DNA of 42,971 nucleotides from Candidatus Binatus sp. (GTDB lineage Bacteria; Desulfobacterota; Binatia; Binatales; Binataceae), in the NCBI RefSeq assembly GCF_030646925.1, contig NZ_JAUSKL010000059.1:1-42971 (forward strand), given 5' to 3'. Numbering within the stretch: position 1 is the stretch's first letter; every line of letters begins with the position of its first letter. Below the pieces are notes generated by a model that was not told the DNA's origin, did not search any database, and saw only the letters and a program-made list of their open reading frames with translations. Made by a program: the position numbers and the translations under genes. Shown piece by piece: positions 1-8,198 of the stretch.

Positions 1-285
1 CCGCTGAATCAGTGGTCGCACGTCGCAGGTGTCTTTACCGGAAGCGTGCTGCAACTCTATGCGAACGGCGTCCTGGTTGGACAGGTCACGCTACCAGCCG
101 GCAAATCCAGATCCAGCCGCATCGGCGTCGGACGGAACGCAGCCGGAGCATCGTACGGCGGCGCTGGCGGATTCAACTTCTTTTCGGGCTTGATCGACGA
201 CGTCCGAATCACGGCGCGCGCGCTCTCGCCTGCGGAGTTCGGACCGATTAATCCGCTCTCACAGAAACCTGCCCTGCCGCAGTAG
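1..285 (+). CDS. C-terminal fragment of a LamG/concanavalin A-like domain protein
   Basis: The reading frame is open from the first base, so the N-terminus lies outside the window. About 94 residues are visible. They show the end of a LamG-type jelly-roll: a WSHVAGVF strand, then LYANGVLVGQ, an RIGRN-like strand and the closing FFSGLIDDVRITARALSPAEF segment, which is typical of the last strands of LamG domains in secreted or surface proteins. These domains bind carbohydrates or other ligands and usually sit at the end of large exported proteins. A short Pro/Gln-containing tail follows. No catalytic part is visible, so the function of the whole protein cannot be told. Confidence 0.8.
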   Translation, partial: PLNQWSHVAGVFTGSVLQLYANGVLVGQVTLPAGKSRSSRIGVGRNAAGASYGGAGGFNFFSGLIDDVRITARALSPAEFGPINPLSQKPALPQ

Positions 286-420
286 GAGCAGGCGTTGTTG
301 GCGGTTCGCTGGGCCCGTGCGCGTTTCGCGCTGATTAATCTGACCGCGTCGTCAGCGTTGTTCGCGGTCGCAATCACATCGGGCAAATCGTGATTATCTT
401 TACTTCCAGGAGTATCGATA

Positions 421-1467
421 ATGCGTTCCTCATTGAGATTGATTTCGGACGCCGGCGCCACCAATTCCGGCCGTCCGTATCCGCCTGATTCGTCCGACGA
501 CCGATTGTTCGACGCGTATTCGCGCGCCGTCATCGGCGCCGCCGAATCGGTCAGCCCGGCAGTCGTGAATATCGAGGTTGGCCGGCCTTCCGCGTGGCGA
601 TCGGCCGCCTCGCAGCATCCGGATTCGCCCGCCGGCAGTGGCTCGGGCTTCATCGTGGCGCCAGACGGGTACATCATCACCAACAGCCACGTCGTTCATG
701 GCGCCTCGCGAATCTCCGTCACGCTTTCCGACGGGCGCAAATCGCAGGCGGAACTGATTGGCGACGATCCCCACACCGACCTTGCCGTGATTCGAATCGT
801 CGGGTCCGATCTGTCGGCCGTGTCGCTCGGCGATTCGCAGGCGATTCGCGTGGGTCAATTGGCGATCGCGATCGGAAATCCTTACGGCTTCCAATGCACC
901 GTCACGGCCGGCGTCGTTAGCGCCCTCGGACGCTCGCTCCGCACGGCGTCGGGTCGGCTGGTGGATAACGTCATCCAGACCGACGCCGCGCTGAATCCCG
1001 GCAACTCCGGCGGACCGCTGGTCAATTCGCGCGGCGAGATTATCGGCGTGAACACGGCGATCATCCTGTCCGCGCAGGGAATCTGCTTCGCAATCGCGAT
1101 CAACACCGCCAAGCTGGTCGCGGGCCATCTGATCAAGGACGGCAAGATCAGCCGCGGCTATATCGGAATCGCCGGCCACAATGTCGAATTGCCGCGCCGC
1201 TTCGTGCGCTTCTATCGATTACCCGCCGACACCGCGGTGCGTGTCGCCGCGGTGGAGACGGACAGTCCGGCTGCGCTCGCCGGCATCAAGGAAGCCGACC
1301 TCGTGATTCGGCTCGGTGACACGACAATCGCCGGCATCGACGATTTGCAGCGCTACCTCACGATGAGCCAGGTCGGGATTCGCACGCCGGTCGCATTGAT
1401 TCGCGGCACGGAGCGTCTGACGCTCGAACTGGTTCCGGTCGAAGCGGCCGCCAAATCGCGCGCCTGA
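421..1467 (+). CDS. HtrA/DegP-like S1C serine protease with one PDZ domain, no signal peptide
   Basis: A 348-residue trypsin-fold protease followed by one PDZ domain. The triad is visible: His90 in TNSHVVHG, Asp120 in HTDLAVI and Ser196 in GNSGGPL. The PDZ domain covers roughly residues 245-340, with DSPAALAGIKEADLV as its core. An AGGAG sequence about 8 bases before the ATG supports this start. HtrA proteases degrade or refold damaged proteins, normally in the periplasm. Here the N-terminus is polar, with no hydrophobic signal or anchor in about 45 residues before the protease core. The protein therefore looks cytoplasmic unless a distant start is used. It converges on the monooxygenase gene at 1528. 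Confidence 0.88.
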   Translation: MRSSLRLISDAGATNSGRPYPPDSSDDRLFDAYSRAVIGAAESVSPAVVNIEVGRPSAWRSAASQHPDSPAGSGSGFIVAPDGYIITNSHVVHGASRISVTLSDGRKSQAELIGDDPHTDLAVIRIVGSDLSAVSLGDSQAIRVGQLAIAIGNPYGFQCTVTAGVVSALGRSLRTASGRLVDNVIQTDAALNPGNSGGPLVNSRGEIIGVNTAIILSAQGICFAIAINTAKLVAGHLIKDGKISRGYIGIAGHNVELPRRFVRFYRLPADTAVRVAAVETDSPAALAGIKEADLVIRLGDTTIAGIDDLQRYLTMSQVGIRTPVALIRGTERLTLELVPVEAAAKSRA

Positions 1468-1527
1468 TTCGAGCACTTCGCCGAATAGCTTGTGTCGAGA
1501 CGGCACTTACTTCATTAACTTAGCTGG

Positions 1528-3300
1528 CTATTTCCTGGTGAACGAGAAGTGCTCGTCCATCCGCGCTTTCACCTCGTTCAGGTGGTTGCAGTACTGGAAG
1601 AAGCCGCCGTTATAGTTGCCATCCTGGCGGCGCTGGAACTCGCCCTCGAAGTTATAGTAGCCCGGCGTGCAATCCTGGTTGCGAGTGGTCTTGCCGCGAT
1701 GCTCGATTACTTCCTGCACCCACCACTCCTCGGCTTCTTTGGTCGCATCCATGGATTGATAGCCATGGCGGCGGGCGTAATCGATACAGGTAGCTATGTA
1801 ATCGCCTTGAGCTTGCAGCATGTCAGTCAGGTTGAACTGGAAGGACGCCTGGTAGCCGCCCATGATGAACAGGTTGGGATAGCCCTCCGAATGGATCCCT
1901 AACAGCGTGCGGATGCCCTCGCGGTACTTATCATTCAGCTCGAGGCCGCCTATGCCCTTGATCTGGTTATAGATGCCGGTCTTCTGCACCTCGAAGCCAG
2001 TAGCATAGATAAGTACGTCCTCTTCGTACTGCTTGCCTTCCAACACCGGGCCTTTCTCGGTTATCTCCGTGATGCCCTTACCGTGCGTGTCCACCAGATG
2101 GACATTCGGCCGGTTGAAGGTAGGCAGATAATCGTTGTGAAAGCACGGCCGCTTGCACATCAGCATGTACCACGGCTTAAGCGCGTCCGCGGTGGCCTTG
2201 TTCTTCACAATTTCATCGATGCGCTGATGGATTTTCATCATCGCTTCGATGTTGGCGTTCTCCTGCAATCGAATCTTATCATCGTGCGACATCGCGTCGA
2301 GCTTGGCTTTCTGCGCGGGACTCATCATCATCTGGGGCGCCATCTTTGCCCGTTCGCGCCGCTTCGCCTGCCATCCTTTCGGCAAGCTCTTCGCCCATTC
2401 GGGATCGGTCTCCCAGTCATCGCGAATATCGATTGAAGAAGGTGTGCGCTGAAAGACATATAGCTCCTTCGCCGCCGCACCTAGTCCGGGGATAGCCTGT
2501 ACGGCTGTCGCTCCGGTGCCGATTATCCCGACTACCTTGTCTTTCAGGCCCGACAAATCAGGCTTGGTGTAGGCATAGTCCCAGCGCGATGTGTGAAAAG
2601 AATGGCCCTTGAAGATTTCGAGCCCTTTTATCTTCGCCAGCTTAGGCTTCGATAGTGTGCCATTGGCGCAGATCACGAACCGCGCCTTCATGTGGTCGCC
2701 CCGGTCGGTGGTCAGGTGCCACATCTGCTCGGCTTCATTCCACTCAGTCGAAGTAACCGTGGTCTGAAACACGGCTAGCTCGTAGAGGTTGTACTTCCTC
2801 GCGATAGCCTGGCAGTGTGCGTAGATCTCAGGACCTTTCGCGTAGTGATCCTTAGGCACGTAGTTCATCTCGTCGAGAAGCGGCAGGTAGTCATAAGCGA
2901 CGACGTCGCACGCGACCCCCGGATAACGGTTCCAATACCAGGTACCGCCAACATCGGCGCCTTTCTCGACGATCCGGATGCTCTCGACGCCAACCTCGCG
3001 CAATCGCGCGGAAGTAAGCAGTGCCGAGAACCCGCCACCGATGAACAGGCATTCGACGGTGTCGTTGATCGGCGCGCGCGGCTTGACTTCGCCGCCATAC
3101 GGATCGATTTCGTATCTGGCCAGGTCGCCGCTAAGGTCGGATATGTATTGCCTGGTGCCTTCCGGGCGGTAGTTCAGCCGGAGATCGCGTTCCTCGGCGA
3201 ACTTCTGCTTGACGCTATCGTAGAACTCCTGGTTCCGCGTGGGTCTTGCGGCGAGTCCGATAGGTTTCTCGATCTTGGGCCTCTCTTGCGCCTCTGCCAT
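1528..3300 (-). CDS. Baeyer-Villiger-type flavin monooxygenase (class B, cyclohexanone monooxygenase-like)
   Basis: A 590-residue FAD/NADPH enzyme. It has an N-terminal Rossmann GGGFSA motif (88-93), then GTWYWNRYPG (119-128), the BVMO fingerprint FKGHSFHTSRWD (230-241), and a second dinucleotide-binding GTGATA (261-266). The fingerprint places it with enzymes that insert oxygen next to a ketone, giving esters or lactones; the true substrate is unknown. GGAGG lies about 9 bases before the ATG. The upstream gene on the same strand is an LLM oxidoreductase (3447-4331), so the two may be co-transcribed across a gap of about 150 bases. A second paralogue lies at 30228-32051. The codon choice looks less CG-rich than in the neighbours. 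Confidence 0.9.
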   Translation of the reverse strand: MAEAQERPKIEKPIGLAARPTRNQEFYDSVKQKFAEERDLRLNYRPEGTRQYISDLSGDLARYEIDPYGGEVKPRAPINDTVECLFIGGGFSALLTSARLREVGVESIRIVEKGADVGGTWYWNRYPGVACDVVAYDYLPLLDEMNYVPKDHYAKGPEIYAHCQAIARKYNLYELAVFQTTVTSTEWNEAEQMWHLTTDRGDHMKARFVICANGTLSKPKLAKIKGLEIFKGHSFHTSRWDYAYTKPDLSGLKDKVVGIIGTGATAVQAIPGLGAAAKELYVFQRTPSSIDIRDDWETDPEWAKSLPKGWQAKRRERAKMAPQMMMSPAQKAKLDAMSHDDKIRLQENANIEAMMKIHQRIDEIVKNKATADALKPWYMLMCKRPCFHNDYLPTFNRPNVHLVDTHGKGITEITEKGPVLEGKQYEEDVLIYATGFEVQKTGIYNQIKGIGGLELNDKYREGIRTLLGIHSEGYPNLFIMGGYQASFQFNLTDMLQAQGDYIATCIDYARRHGYQSMDATKEAEEWWVQEVIEHRGKTTRNQDCTPGYYNFEGEFQRRQDGNYNGGFFQYCNHLNEVKARMDEHFSFTRK

Positions 3301-3446
3301 GGTCAGAATCCTCCGTGCGTATGGTCATTGCCGTGCCGGTTCAGCAGCGGTCAATGCCGATGAGCCGATCGATTTTGCAGCTTGCCACGAGATCGATCGA
3401 GATTTCCAGTGCGAAGGCACATCAGGAACGACCGAGCCCCGGGCCG

Positions 3447-4331
3447 CTATTTGATCCTGGCGGCGCGCTCGACCGTCGGCGCCAGCCGGCGCACGATCTC
3501 GAGCGTCTTGCCGGCTGCCATTTTGATCGCGTCGCCCTGCGAAAACAGCACCAGCCGATGCGCACCCGCATCCTTGTACAACTTCAGATCCTCGAGCGAT
3601 ATTCCGTCCTCCGGCGGGCCGACAAATCCGCTGACGTGGATCGTATCGGGATTGCGGCCGCGCTCGACGGCGACCTGCTTGAGCGCATCGATATCGCGCT
3701 TGAAGCTCGACGGCCGGCCCGCAAGCGGCACCCATCCATCGTAAGTGCGCACCACCCGTTCGAGCACCTTGGGTCCGCGCCCGCCAAGCAAAATCGGCGG
3801 CCCCGGCTTCTGAACCGGCTTGGGATCGCATCGTAGCGCCGGAAACTTCACCAACTCGCCCTGATAGCTGGGCTCCGACTGGGTCCATAGCACGCGCATC
3901 GCCTCGACCGTCTCGCGGAGCCGCTTCCAGCGCGTTTCAAACCGCGCGCCCATCGCCTCGGTCTCTTCGCGCAACCATCCCGCGCCGACGCCCAGGATCA
4001 CGCGGCCACCCGACAGGATGTCGAGCGTGGCGATCGTCTTCGCGGTGATGATCGGTTCGCGCTCCGGCAGCAGGCAGATTCCAGTGCCGAGCTTGACGCG
4101 CCGGGTAACCGCGGCGGCGACACTGAGCGCAACGAACGGATCCATCCAGCGCCCGTAATGCTCGGGCAGCGTGCCTCCGCCGCCGCCGGGCAGCGGCGTC
4201 TTGAAGCCGACCGGAATCACTGGATGCTCGGGGATGAAGAAGGACTCGTAGCCGAGGTTTTCGACTTCGCGCGCGATTTCCGCGATGTCTCCCGATTCTG
4301 CGGTCGCCGCGATCATTATTCCTATGTCCAT
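3447..4331 (-). CDS. LLM-class F420-dependent oxidoreductase (paralogue 1)
   Basis: A 294-residue luciferase-like TIM-barrel protein. Family features seen are FFIPEHPVIP near residue 31, DPFVALSVAA, KLGTGICLLPEREPI, GGRVILGVGAGWLREE and PKPVQKPGPPILLGG. These match the TIGR03619-type group, thought to use coenzyme F420; cofactor use is inferred from the family. An AGGAG sequence precedes the ATG. It lies 38 bases downstream of nudC and upstream of a BVMO gene on the same strand. Two close paralogues, at 12357-13223 and 18942-19811, share all these blocks. The substrate is unknown; hydride transfer to or from ketones or alcohols in the surrounding degradation pathway is plausible. Confidence 0.88.
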   Translation of the reverse strand: MDIGIMIAATAESGDIAEIAREVENLGYESFFIPEHPVIPVGFKTPLPGGGGGTLPEHYGRWMDPFVALSVAAAVTRRVKLGTGICLLPEREPIITAKTIATLDILSGGRVILGVGAGWLREETEAMGARFETRWKRLRETVEAMRVLWTQSEPSYQGELVKFPALRCDPKPVQKPGPPILLGGRGPKVLERVVRTYDGWVPLAGRPSSFKRDIDALKQVAVERGRNPDTIHVSGFVGPPEDGISLEDLKLYKDAGAHRLVLFSQGDAIKMAAGKTLEIVRRLAPTVERAARIK

Positions 4332-4369
4332 AGTTCCGGCTCCTGTCGATTAGCTAGTCGCATATCCAG

Positions 4370-5293
4370 TCACTGCTCGCCGAGCGCCCATGTCCTGATC
4401 AGGTGGTACGCGATCGCGATCGGCGGCGGCACTCGCACGCCGTCCACCGCCTTGCCTTCGACCAGTTCGCGCGCGACGCTGCGCTCGATCCATCGCACTT
4501 CGGCAAGCTCGGTCTCGTCGGCCTTGACGTCGCGGCTTTCCGCCTTCGCGAAGCATCCGATCATCAGCGAAGAGGGAAACGGCCACGGCTGCGTCGAGTA
4601 GTAGGTCACCTCGCCCACCTTGACCGAAGCTTCTTCCATCAGTTCGCGGCGCACCGCTTCCTCGACCGTTTCGCCGGGTTCGATAAAGCCGGCCAGCGCC
4701 GAGAACATCTCGGGCGGAAACAGCTTGCCGCGTCCGACCAGGCACGCCTCGCCGTGAGTCGCGAGCATGATCACCACCGGATCGACGCGCGGGAAATGCT
4801 CGGCGTTGCATTTACCGCATAGCCGGCGATACCCGGCGTCCATCAGCTTGGTCGGCTCGCCGCATCGCGGACAAAAGCCGTGGCGCTGATGCCAATCGAT
4901 CAGCGCCTTCGCCTGTCCGATGATGGCGGCATCCTTGATCGACACATTCGATGCCGCCACGCGCGCGTCGCGAAAATGGCCGAGTCCCGCGAGCGGTCCC
5001 GCGTTCATTGGATCGCCGGCGTCCGAAACGTCGAGCGCGAATACCGCGCGCTCGCCGTCGAGGCCCAGGAAGATGCACGGCGCGTTGCTGCCAGCGAGCG
5101 AATCCGCGATGCCGGGCTTCAGCAGCCCAAGCTCGAGCTGAGCGCTCGACTTTTCCGAGCCAAGCAAAAAAGGCTCAAGGCGCCACATCGGGAGTATCAG
5201 CGACGACGGATCGCGCCGCTTGGATTCGATCCAGTTTGCGTCGATGCGCTTTTCACTCGCGCGATCCAATGGATTACCGGCAAAAGGAATCAT
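4370..5293 (-). CDS. nudC: NAD(+) diphosphatase / NAD-decapping Nudix hydrolase NudC
   Basis: A 307-residue NudC-type protein that hydrolyses NAD(H) to NMN(H) and AMP and, in characterised members, removes NAD caps from RNA. A zinc ribbon is formed by Cys141, Cys144, Cys159 and Cys162. The Nudix box starts at Gly202 and runs through REL-x-EE (216-221). The NudC signature TQPWPFPSS (234-242) follows and sets it apart from other Nudix enzymes. The Nudix box ends EEASV where the consensus has EExGV, so one Gly is replaced by Ser. GGAGAA lies upstream of the ATG. It is the first gene of a minus-strand run with the LLM gene and is divergent from the pilin gene. Confidence 0.92.
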   Translation of the reverse strand: MIPFAGNPLDRASEKRIDANWIESKRRDPSSLILPMWRLEPFLLGSEKSSAQLELGLLKPGIADSLAGSNAPCIFLGLDGERAVFALDVSDAGDPMNAGPLAGLGHFRDARVAASNVSIKDAAIIGQAKALIDWHQRHGFCPRCGEPTKLMDAGYRRLCGKCNAEHFPRVDPVVIMLATHGEACLVGRGKLFPPEMFSALAGFIEPGETVEEAVRRELMEEASVKVGEVTYYSTQPWPFPSSLMIGCFAKAESRDVKADETELAEVRWIERSVARELVEGKAVDGVRVPPPIAIAYHLIRTWALGEQ

Positions 5294-5572
5294 TCAGCTT
5301 CTCCAAGGAAATGGCCTATCGATGTCCCGCTCAAACTAGCCCGATTTCACGACCGATTGCACGCGCGAGGTCCATCGATCGCGAAGGGTCCACGTTGGGA
5401 CACGATGTCCCGTCATGACACTGCGCTTCGATGCAATTCTGGTCATGAGTTCGAATCAACTCGAATTTCACAACACTACTCAGTAGGCCGCGACGGCACG
5501 GCGGATGCAGTAGTTAGTCATCAGAACTGACAACGACAAAACAGCGCCAACACGGTGCAAAGGGGAATAAAA

Positions 5573-5743
5573 ATGGACTACCTGACTAAACTCTTCGTCG
5601 CAATCCGCGAGAACCGCAAGGGCCAGACGATGACCGAGTACGTGCTGATCCTCGCCGCGGTCGCGGTCGCCGGCATGACGGCCTACACGCTGCTTGGTGG
5701 AAAAATCACCAGCGAGATCTCGACCGTCACTGCCGCCTTCTAA
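5573..5743 (+). CDS. flp: Flp-type IVb pilin, stand-alone
   Basis: A 56-residue class IVb prepilin. A short charged leader ends in KG, followed by QTMTEY, the canonical Flp cleavage site (G, four residues, then Glu5-Tyr6), and then a hydrophobic helix (VLILAAVAVAGMTAYTLLGG). The ATG at 5573 was chosen because AAGGGG lies just upstream; a GTG 18 bases earlier would lengthen the leader by six residues. Flp pilins assemble Tad pili for surface attachment. No prepilin peptidase, secretion ATPase or other tad gene is present in this window, so the assembly machinery must be encoded elsewhere if the pilin is used. A hairpin follows directly. Confidence 0.9.
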   Translation: MDYLTKLFVAIRENRKGQTMTEYVLILAAVAVAGMTAYTLLGGKITSEISTVTAAF

Positions 5744-5755
5744 CTTCCTGAGTTG

Positions 5756-5784
5756 TGCGGTGGGGGATCGAAACCCTCGCCGCA
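5756..5784 (+). terminator. Terminator-like hairpin after the flp gene
   Basis: An 11-base stem (5756-5766 with 5774-5784, two G-U pairs) with a 7-base loop starts 13 bases after the pilin stop codon. There is no clear U tract, so it may instead stabilise the transcript end. It would isolate the short pilin transcript from the hydrolase gene. Confidence 0.5.
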
Positions 5785-5916
5785 CCCGCACACAAAATCC
5801 GTCACCTCCCTCTCAACTCGATTCATACCGTCTGCGCCCTCGGCGATCTCCTGATTCCTTGACGATCGCCGCGCCGGGTTGTAGTTCCGCTTGAGCAGTC
5901 GAAAGAGGAACTCGCA

Positions 5917-6825
5917 ATGGAACGAACCGATGAACTCGAGATGTTCCGCACCACGCTCAGGATCGCCGATCTTCATCCCGACGCGATCGCGTTGCCCGAC
6001 GATTGCCAGGTGATCGTCGGCGCGATGCGCCTGCATTACCTCGACTGGGGCGGCTCCGGCGCGCCGATCCTGTTTCTGCACGGCGGCGGCCTGACCGCGC
6101 ATACCTGGGACTGCGTCGCGGTGATGCTGCGCGGGCGCTATCGATGCGTCGCGCTCGATCAGCGCGGTCATGGCGACAGCGAATGGTCGCCGGTCGTCGA
6201 TTATCGGGTCGCGGCTCATCTTGGCGATATCGAGGGCTTCATCGACGCGATGAAACTGGACCGTCCGATTCTGGTCGGGCAATCGATGGGCGGTCTCAAT
6301 TCGATCGCGTATGCGACGCGCCATAGCGATCGGATGCGCGCGATGGTGATCGTCGATGTGGCGCCGGAAATCAGCGCGTCAGGCGCGGACCGCATTCGAG
6401 ACTTCGCCGCCACTCTGGAACTCGACTCGCCAGAGGAGTTTCTGGAGCGCGCGGTGAAATTCAATCCGATCCGCGATCCCGCGGTGCTGCGCCGCAGCCT
6501 GCATTACAACCTGCGCGAGACGCCCGCCGGCAAATGGATGTTCAAGCACGATCAGCGGCGCCGTACCGACGAAGCGATGCGGTCGTTCAGCGATGATCGC
6601 GCGCGGCTCGTGTCCGAAGTCTCGAAGATCAAATGCCCGACGCTGGTTGTGCGCGGCGCGCTCAGCGACATCCTCACCGACGAAGGCGCCGAGAAGTTCG
6701 CGCGCTCGCTTCCCGATGGCCGATGGGTGCGGATCGAAAAATCGGGGCATAACGTGCAAGGCGACAATCCGCGCGCGCTGCTCGACGCGATGCTCAAGTT
6801 TTTCCGCGATGCCGGAATTTCCTGA
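5917..6825 (+). CDS. Alpha/beta hydrolase
   Basis: A 302-residue alpha/beta hydrolase. HGGG at 55-58 forms the oxyanion region, the nucleophile elbow is GQSMGG with Ser123, and the catalytic His lies in KSGHNV near the C-terminus. An acidic partner is likely in the LSDILTDE segment. The sequence between DQRGHGDS and the elbow is typical of esterase or C-C bond hydrolases of the MhpC/lactonase type. AGAGGA precedes the ATG. It is followed after about 60 bases by two CoA-transferase genes on the same strand, so it may release an acid that the transferase then activates. The substrate is unknown. Confidence 0.88.
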   Translation: MERTDELEMFRTTLRIADLHPDAIALPDDCQVIVGAMRLHYLDWGGSGAPILFLHGGGLTAHTWDCVAVMLRGRYRCVALDQRGHGDSEWSPVVDYRVAAHLGDIEGFIDAMKLDRPILVGQSMGGLNSIAYATRHSDRMRAMVIVDVAPEISASGADRIRDFAATLELDSPEEFLERAVKFNPIRDPAVLRRSLHYNLRETPAGKWMFKHDQRRRTDEAMRSFSDDRARLVSEVSKIKCPTLVVRGALSDILTDEGAEKFARSLPDGRWVRIEKSGHNVQGDNPRALLDAMLKFFRDAGIS

Positions 6826-6884
6826 TCGTTCGAAAGCACGTCGCGCTTGAATGCGGACCTCGATTTCGAGTACCGGATAAAGTG

Positions 6885-8198
6885 ATGAGTATTGGCGATG
6901 CGAAAGGCGGACGAGCGCTCGAGGGCGTGCGGATTATCGATCTCACCTGGCTGCAGGTCGGGCCGCAGGCGACGCGCCTGCTTGCGTCGTTCGGCGCGCA
7001 GGTGATTCGAATCGAATGGCGCGAGCGCAAGGCGATCGATTTCATCCGCTATTCGCCGCCATTCGCGCCCGATCACGCGCGCCCAGACGGCGGGATAAGC
7101 CAGGGAGTGTCGCACGGCCACGGTATCCGCGGGAATTTCGATCGCGGCGCGTACTTCAACAACACCAATCCCGGCAAGTACGGAATCACGCTCAACCTGA
7201 ATCATCCGAAGGGGCGCGATCTGCTGCGGCGGATGGTGCGCGACGCCAACGCGATTACCGAGAACTTCAGTCCCGGCCAGATGGACAAGTGGAATCTCGG
7301 CTACGAAGAACTGCGCAAGATCAATCCGCGCATCATCTATATGCAAACCACCGGCGTCGGTAAGGCCGGCGTTTACAAGGACTACGTCAGCTACGGACCG
7401 ACGGCGCAGGCGTTCTCGGGCCTGACGTTTCTCTCAGGCCTGCCCGAGCCGCGTCCGCCCGCGGGATGGGGCTATTCGTATCTCGATCATTCGCCCGGCT
7501 ATTTCGGCGCGATCATGCTGATGGCCGCGATTCGCCGGCAACGCGAGACTGGCGCCGGATGCTATATCGACATGTCGCAATCGGAAACCGGCCTGATGCT
7601 GTCGGGCACCTCAATCGTCGAGCATCAAATCACCGGCAAGCCCACCGCTCGTTACGGAAACCGGATGCCGTTTCGCGACTGGTCGCCGCACGGCGCTTAT
7701 CGATGCGACGGCGACGACAACTGGATTGCGATTTCGATTCAATCCGACGAGCAGTGGCGCGCGCTGATCGAGGAGATGGGTTCGCCGGAGTGGGCGCGTC
7801 ACGATCAATTTGCAAGCGCGGCCGGTCGCAAGCAACACGAGGATGCGCTCGACGAGATGCTCGCGACGTTCACGTCCGCGTGCGAGCGCTACGACCTGAT
7901 GAATCGATTGCAGGCGCGCGGGATTGCTGCGGGCGTCGTGCAGAAGGCCTCGGATCGATTCGACCGCGATCCTCAGCTCAAGGCGCGCGGCTACTTCGTC
8001 GAGTTGCCGCACAGCGAAATCGGCACCTGGCCCATCGAAGGATTCCCCGCCAAGCTGTCGCGATCGCCAGCCAACGTCGGCGGAGCAACCGGCCGCGCCG
8101 CGCCCAAACTCGGCGAGGACAACGACTTCGTTTACGGCAAGCTGGTCGGCCTCAGCGCGGATGAGATGTCATCGCTGGCAGAGGAAGGTGTGATTTGA
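6885..8198 (+). CDS. Family III (CaiB/BaiF) CoA-transferase, catalytic subunit
   Basis: About 437 residues with the family III fold: an N-terminal Rossmann part (GVRIIDLTWLQVGPQATRLL, then FGAQVIRIE), LNLNHPKGRDLL, and the mid-protein block SYLDHSPGYFGA. Asp201 of that block aligns with the catalytic Asp of formyl-CoA transferase-type enzymes, which carries the CoA-acyl anhydride. The ATG at 6885 is preferred over the adjacent GTG at 6882 because of spacing from GGA. The stop overlaps the start of the next family III gene, suggesting translational coupling and a heteromeric enzyme comparable to BbsEF of toluene degradation. Likely role: transfer of CoA from a CoA thioester to a carboxylic acid substrate. 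Confidence 0.88.
   Translation: MSIGDAKGGRALEGVRIIDLTWLQVGPQATRLLASFGAQVIRIEWRERKAIDFIRYSPPFAPDHARPDGGISQGVSHGHGIRGNFDRGAYFNNTNPGKYGITLNLNHPKGRDLLRRMVRDANAITENFSPGQMDKWNLGYEELRKINPRIIYMQTTGVGKAGVYKDYVSYGPTAQAFSGLTFLSGLPEPRPPAGWGYSYLDHSPGYFGAIMLMAAIRRQRETGAGCYIDMSQSETGLMLSGTSIVEHQITGKPTARYGNRMPFRDWSPHGAYRCDGDDNWIAISIQSDEQWRALIEEMGSPEWARHDQFASAAGRKQHEDALDEMLATFTSACERYDLMNRLQARGIAAGVVQKASDRFDRDPQLKARGYFVELPHSEIGTWPIEGFPAKLSRSPANVGGATGRAAPKLGEDNDFVYGKLVGLSADEMSSLAEEGVI

Noticed and set aside
430-1179. Long antisense frame within the HtrA gene
   Set aside because: It is a by-product of GC-rich codons; the plus-strand gene has all catalytic motifs.
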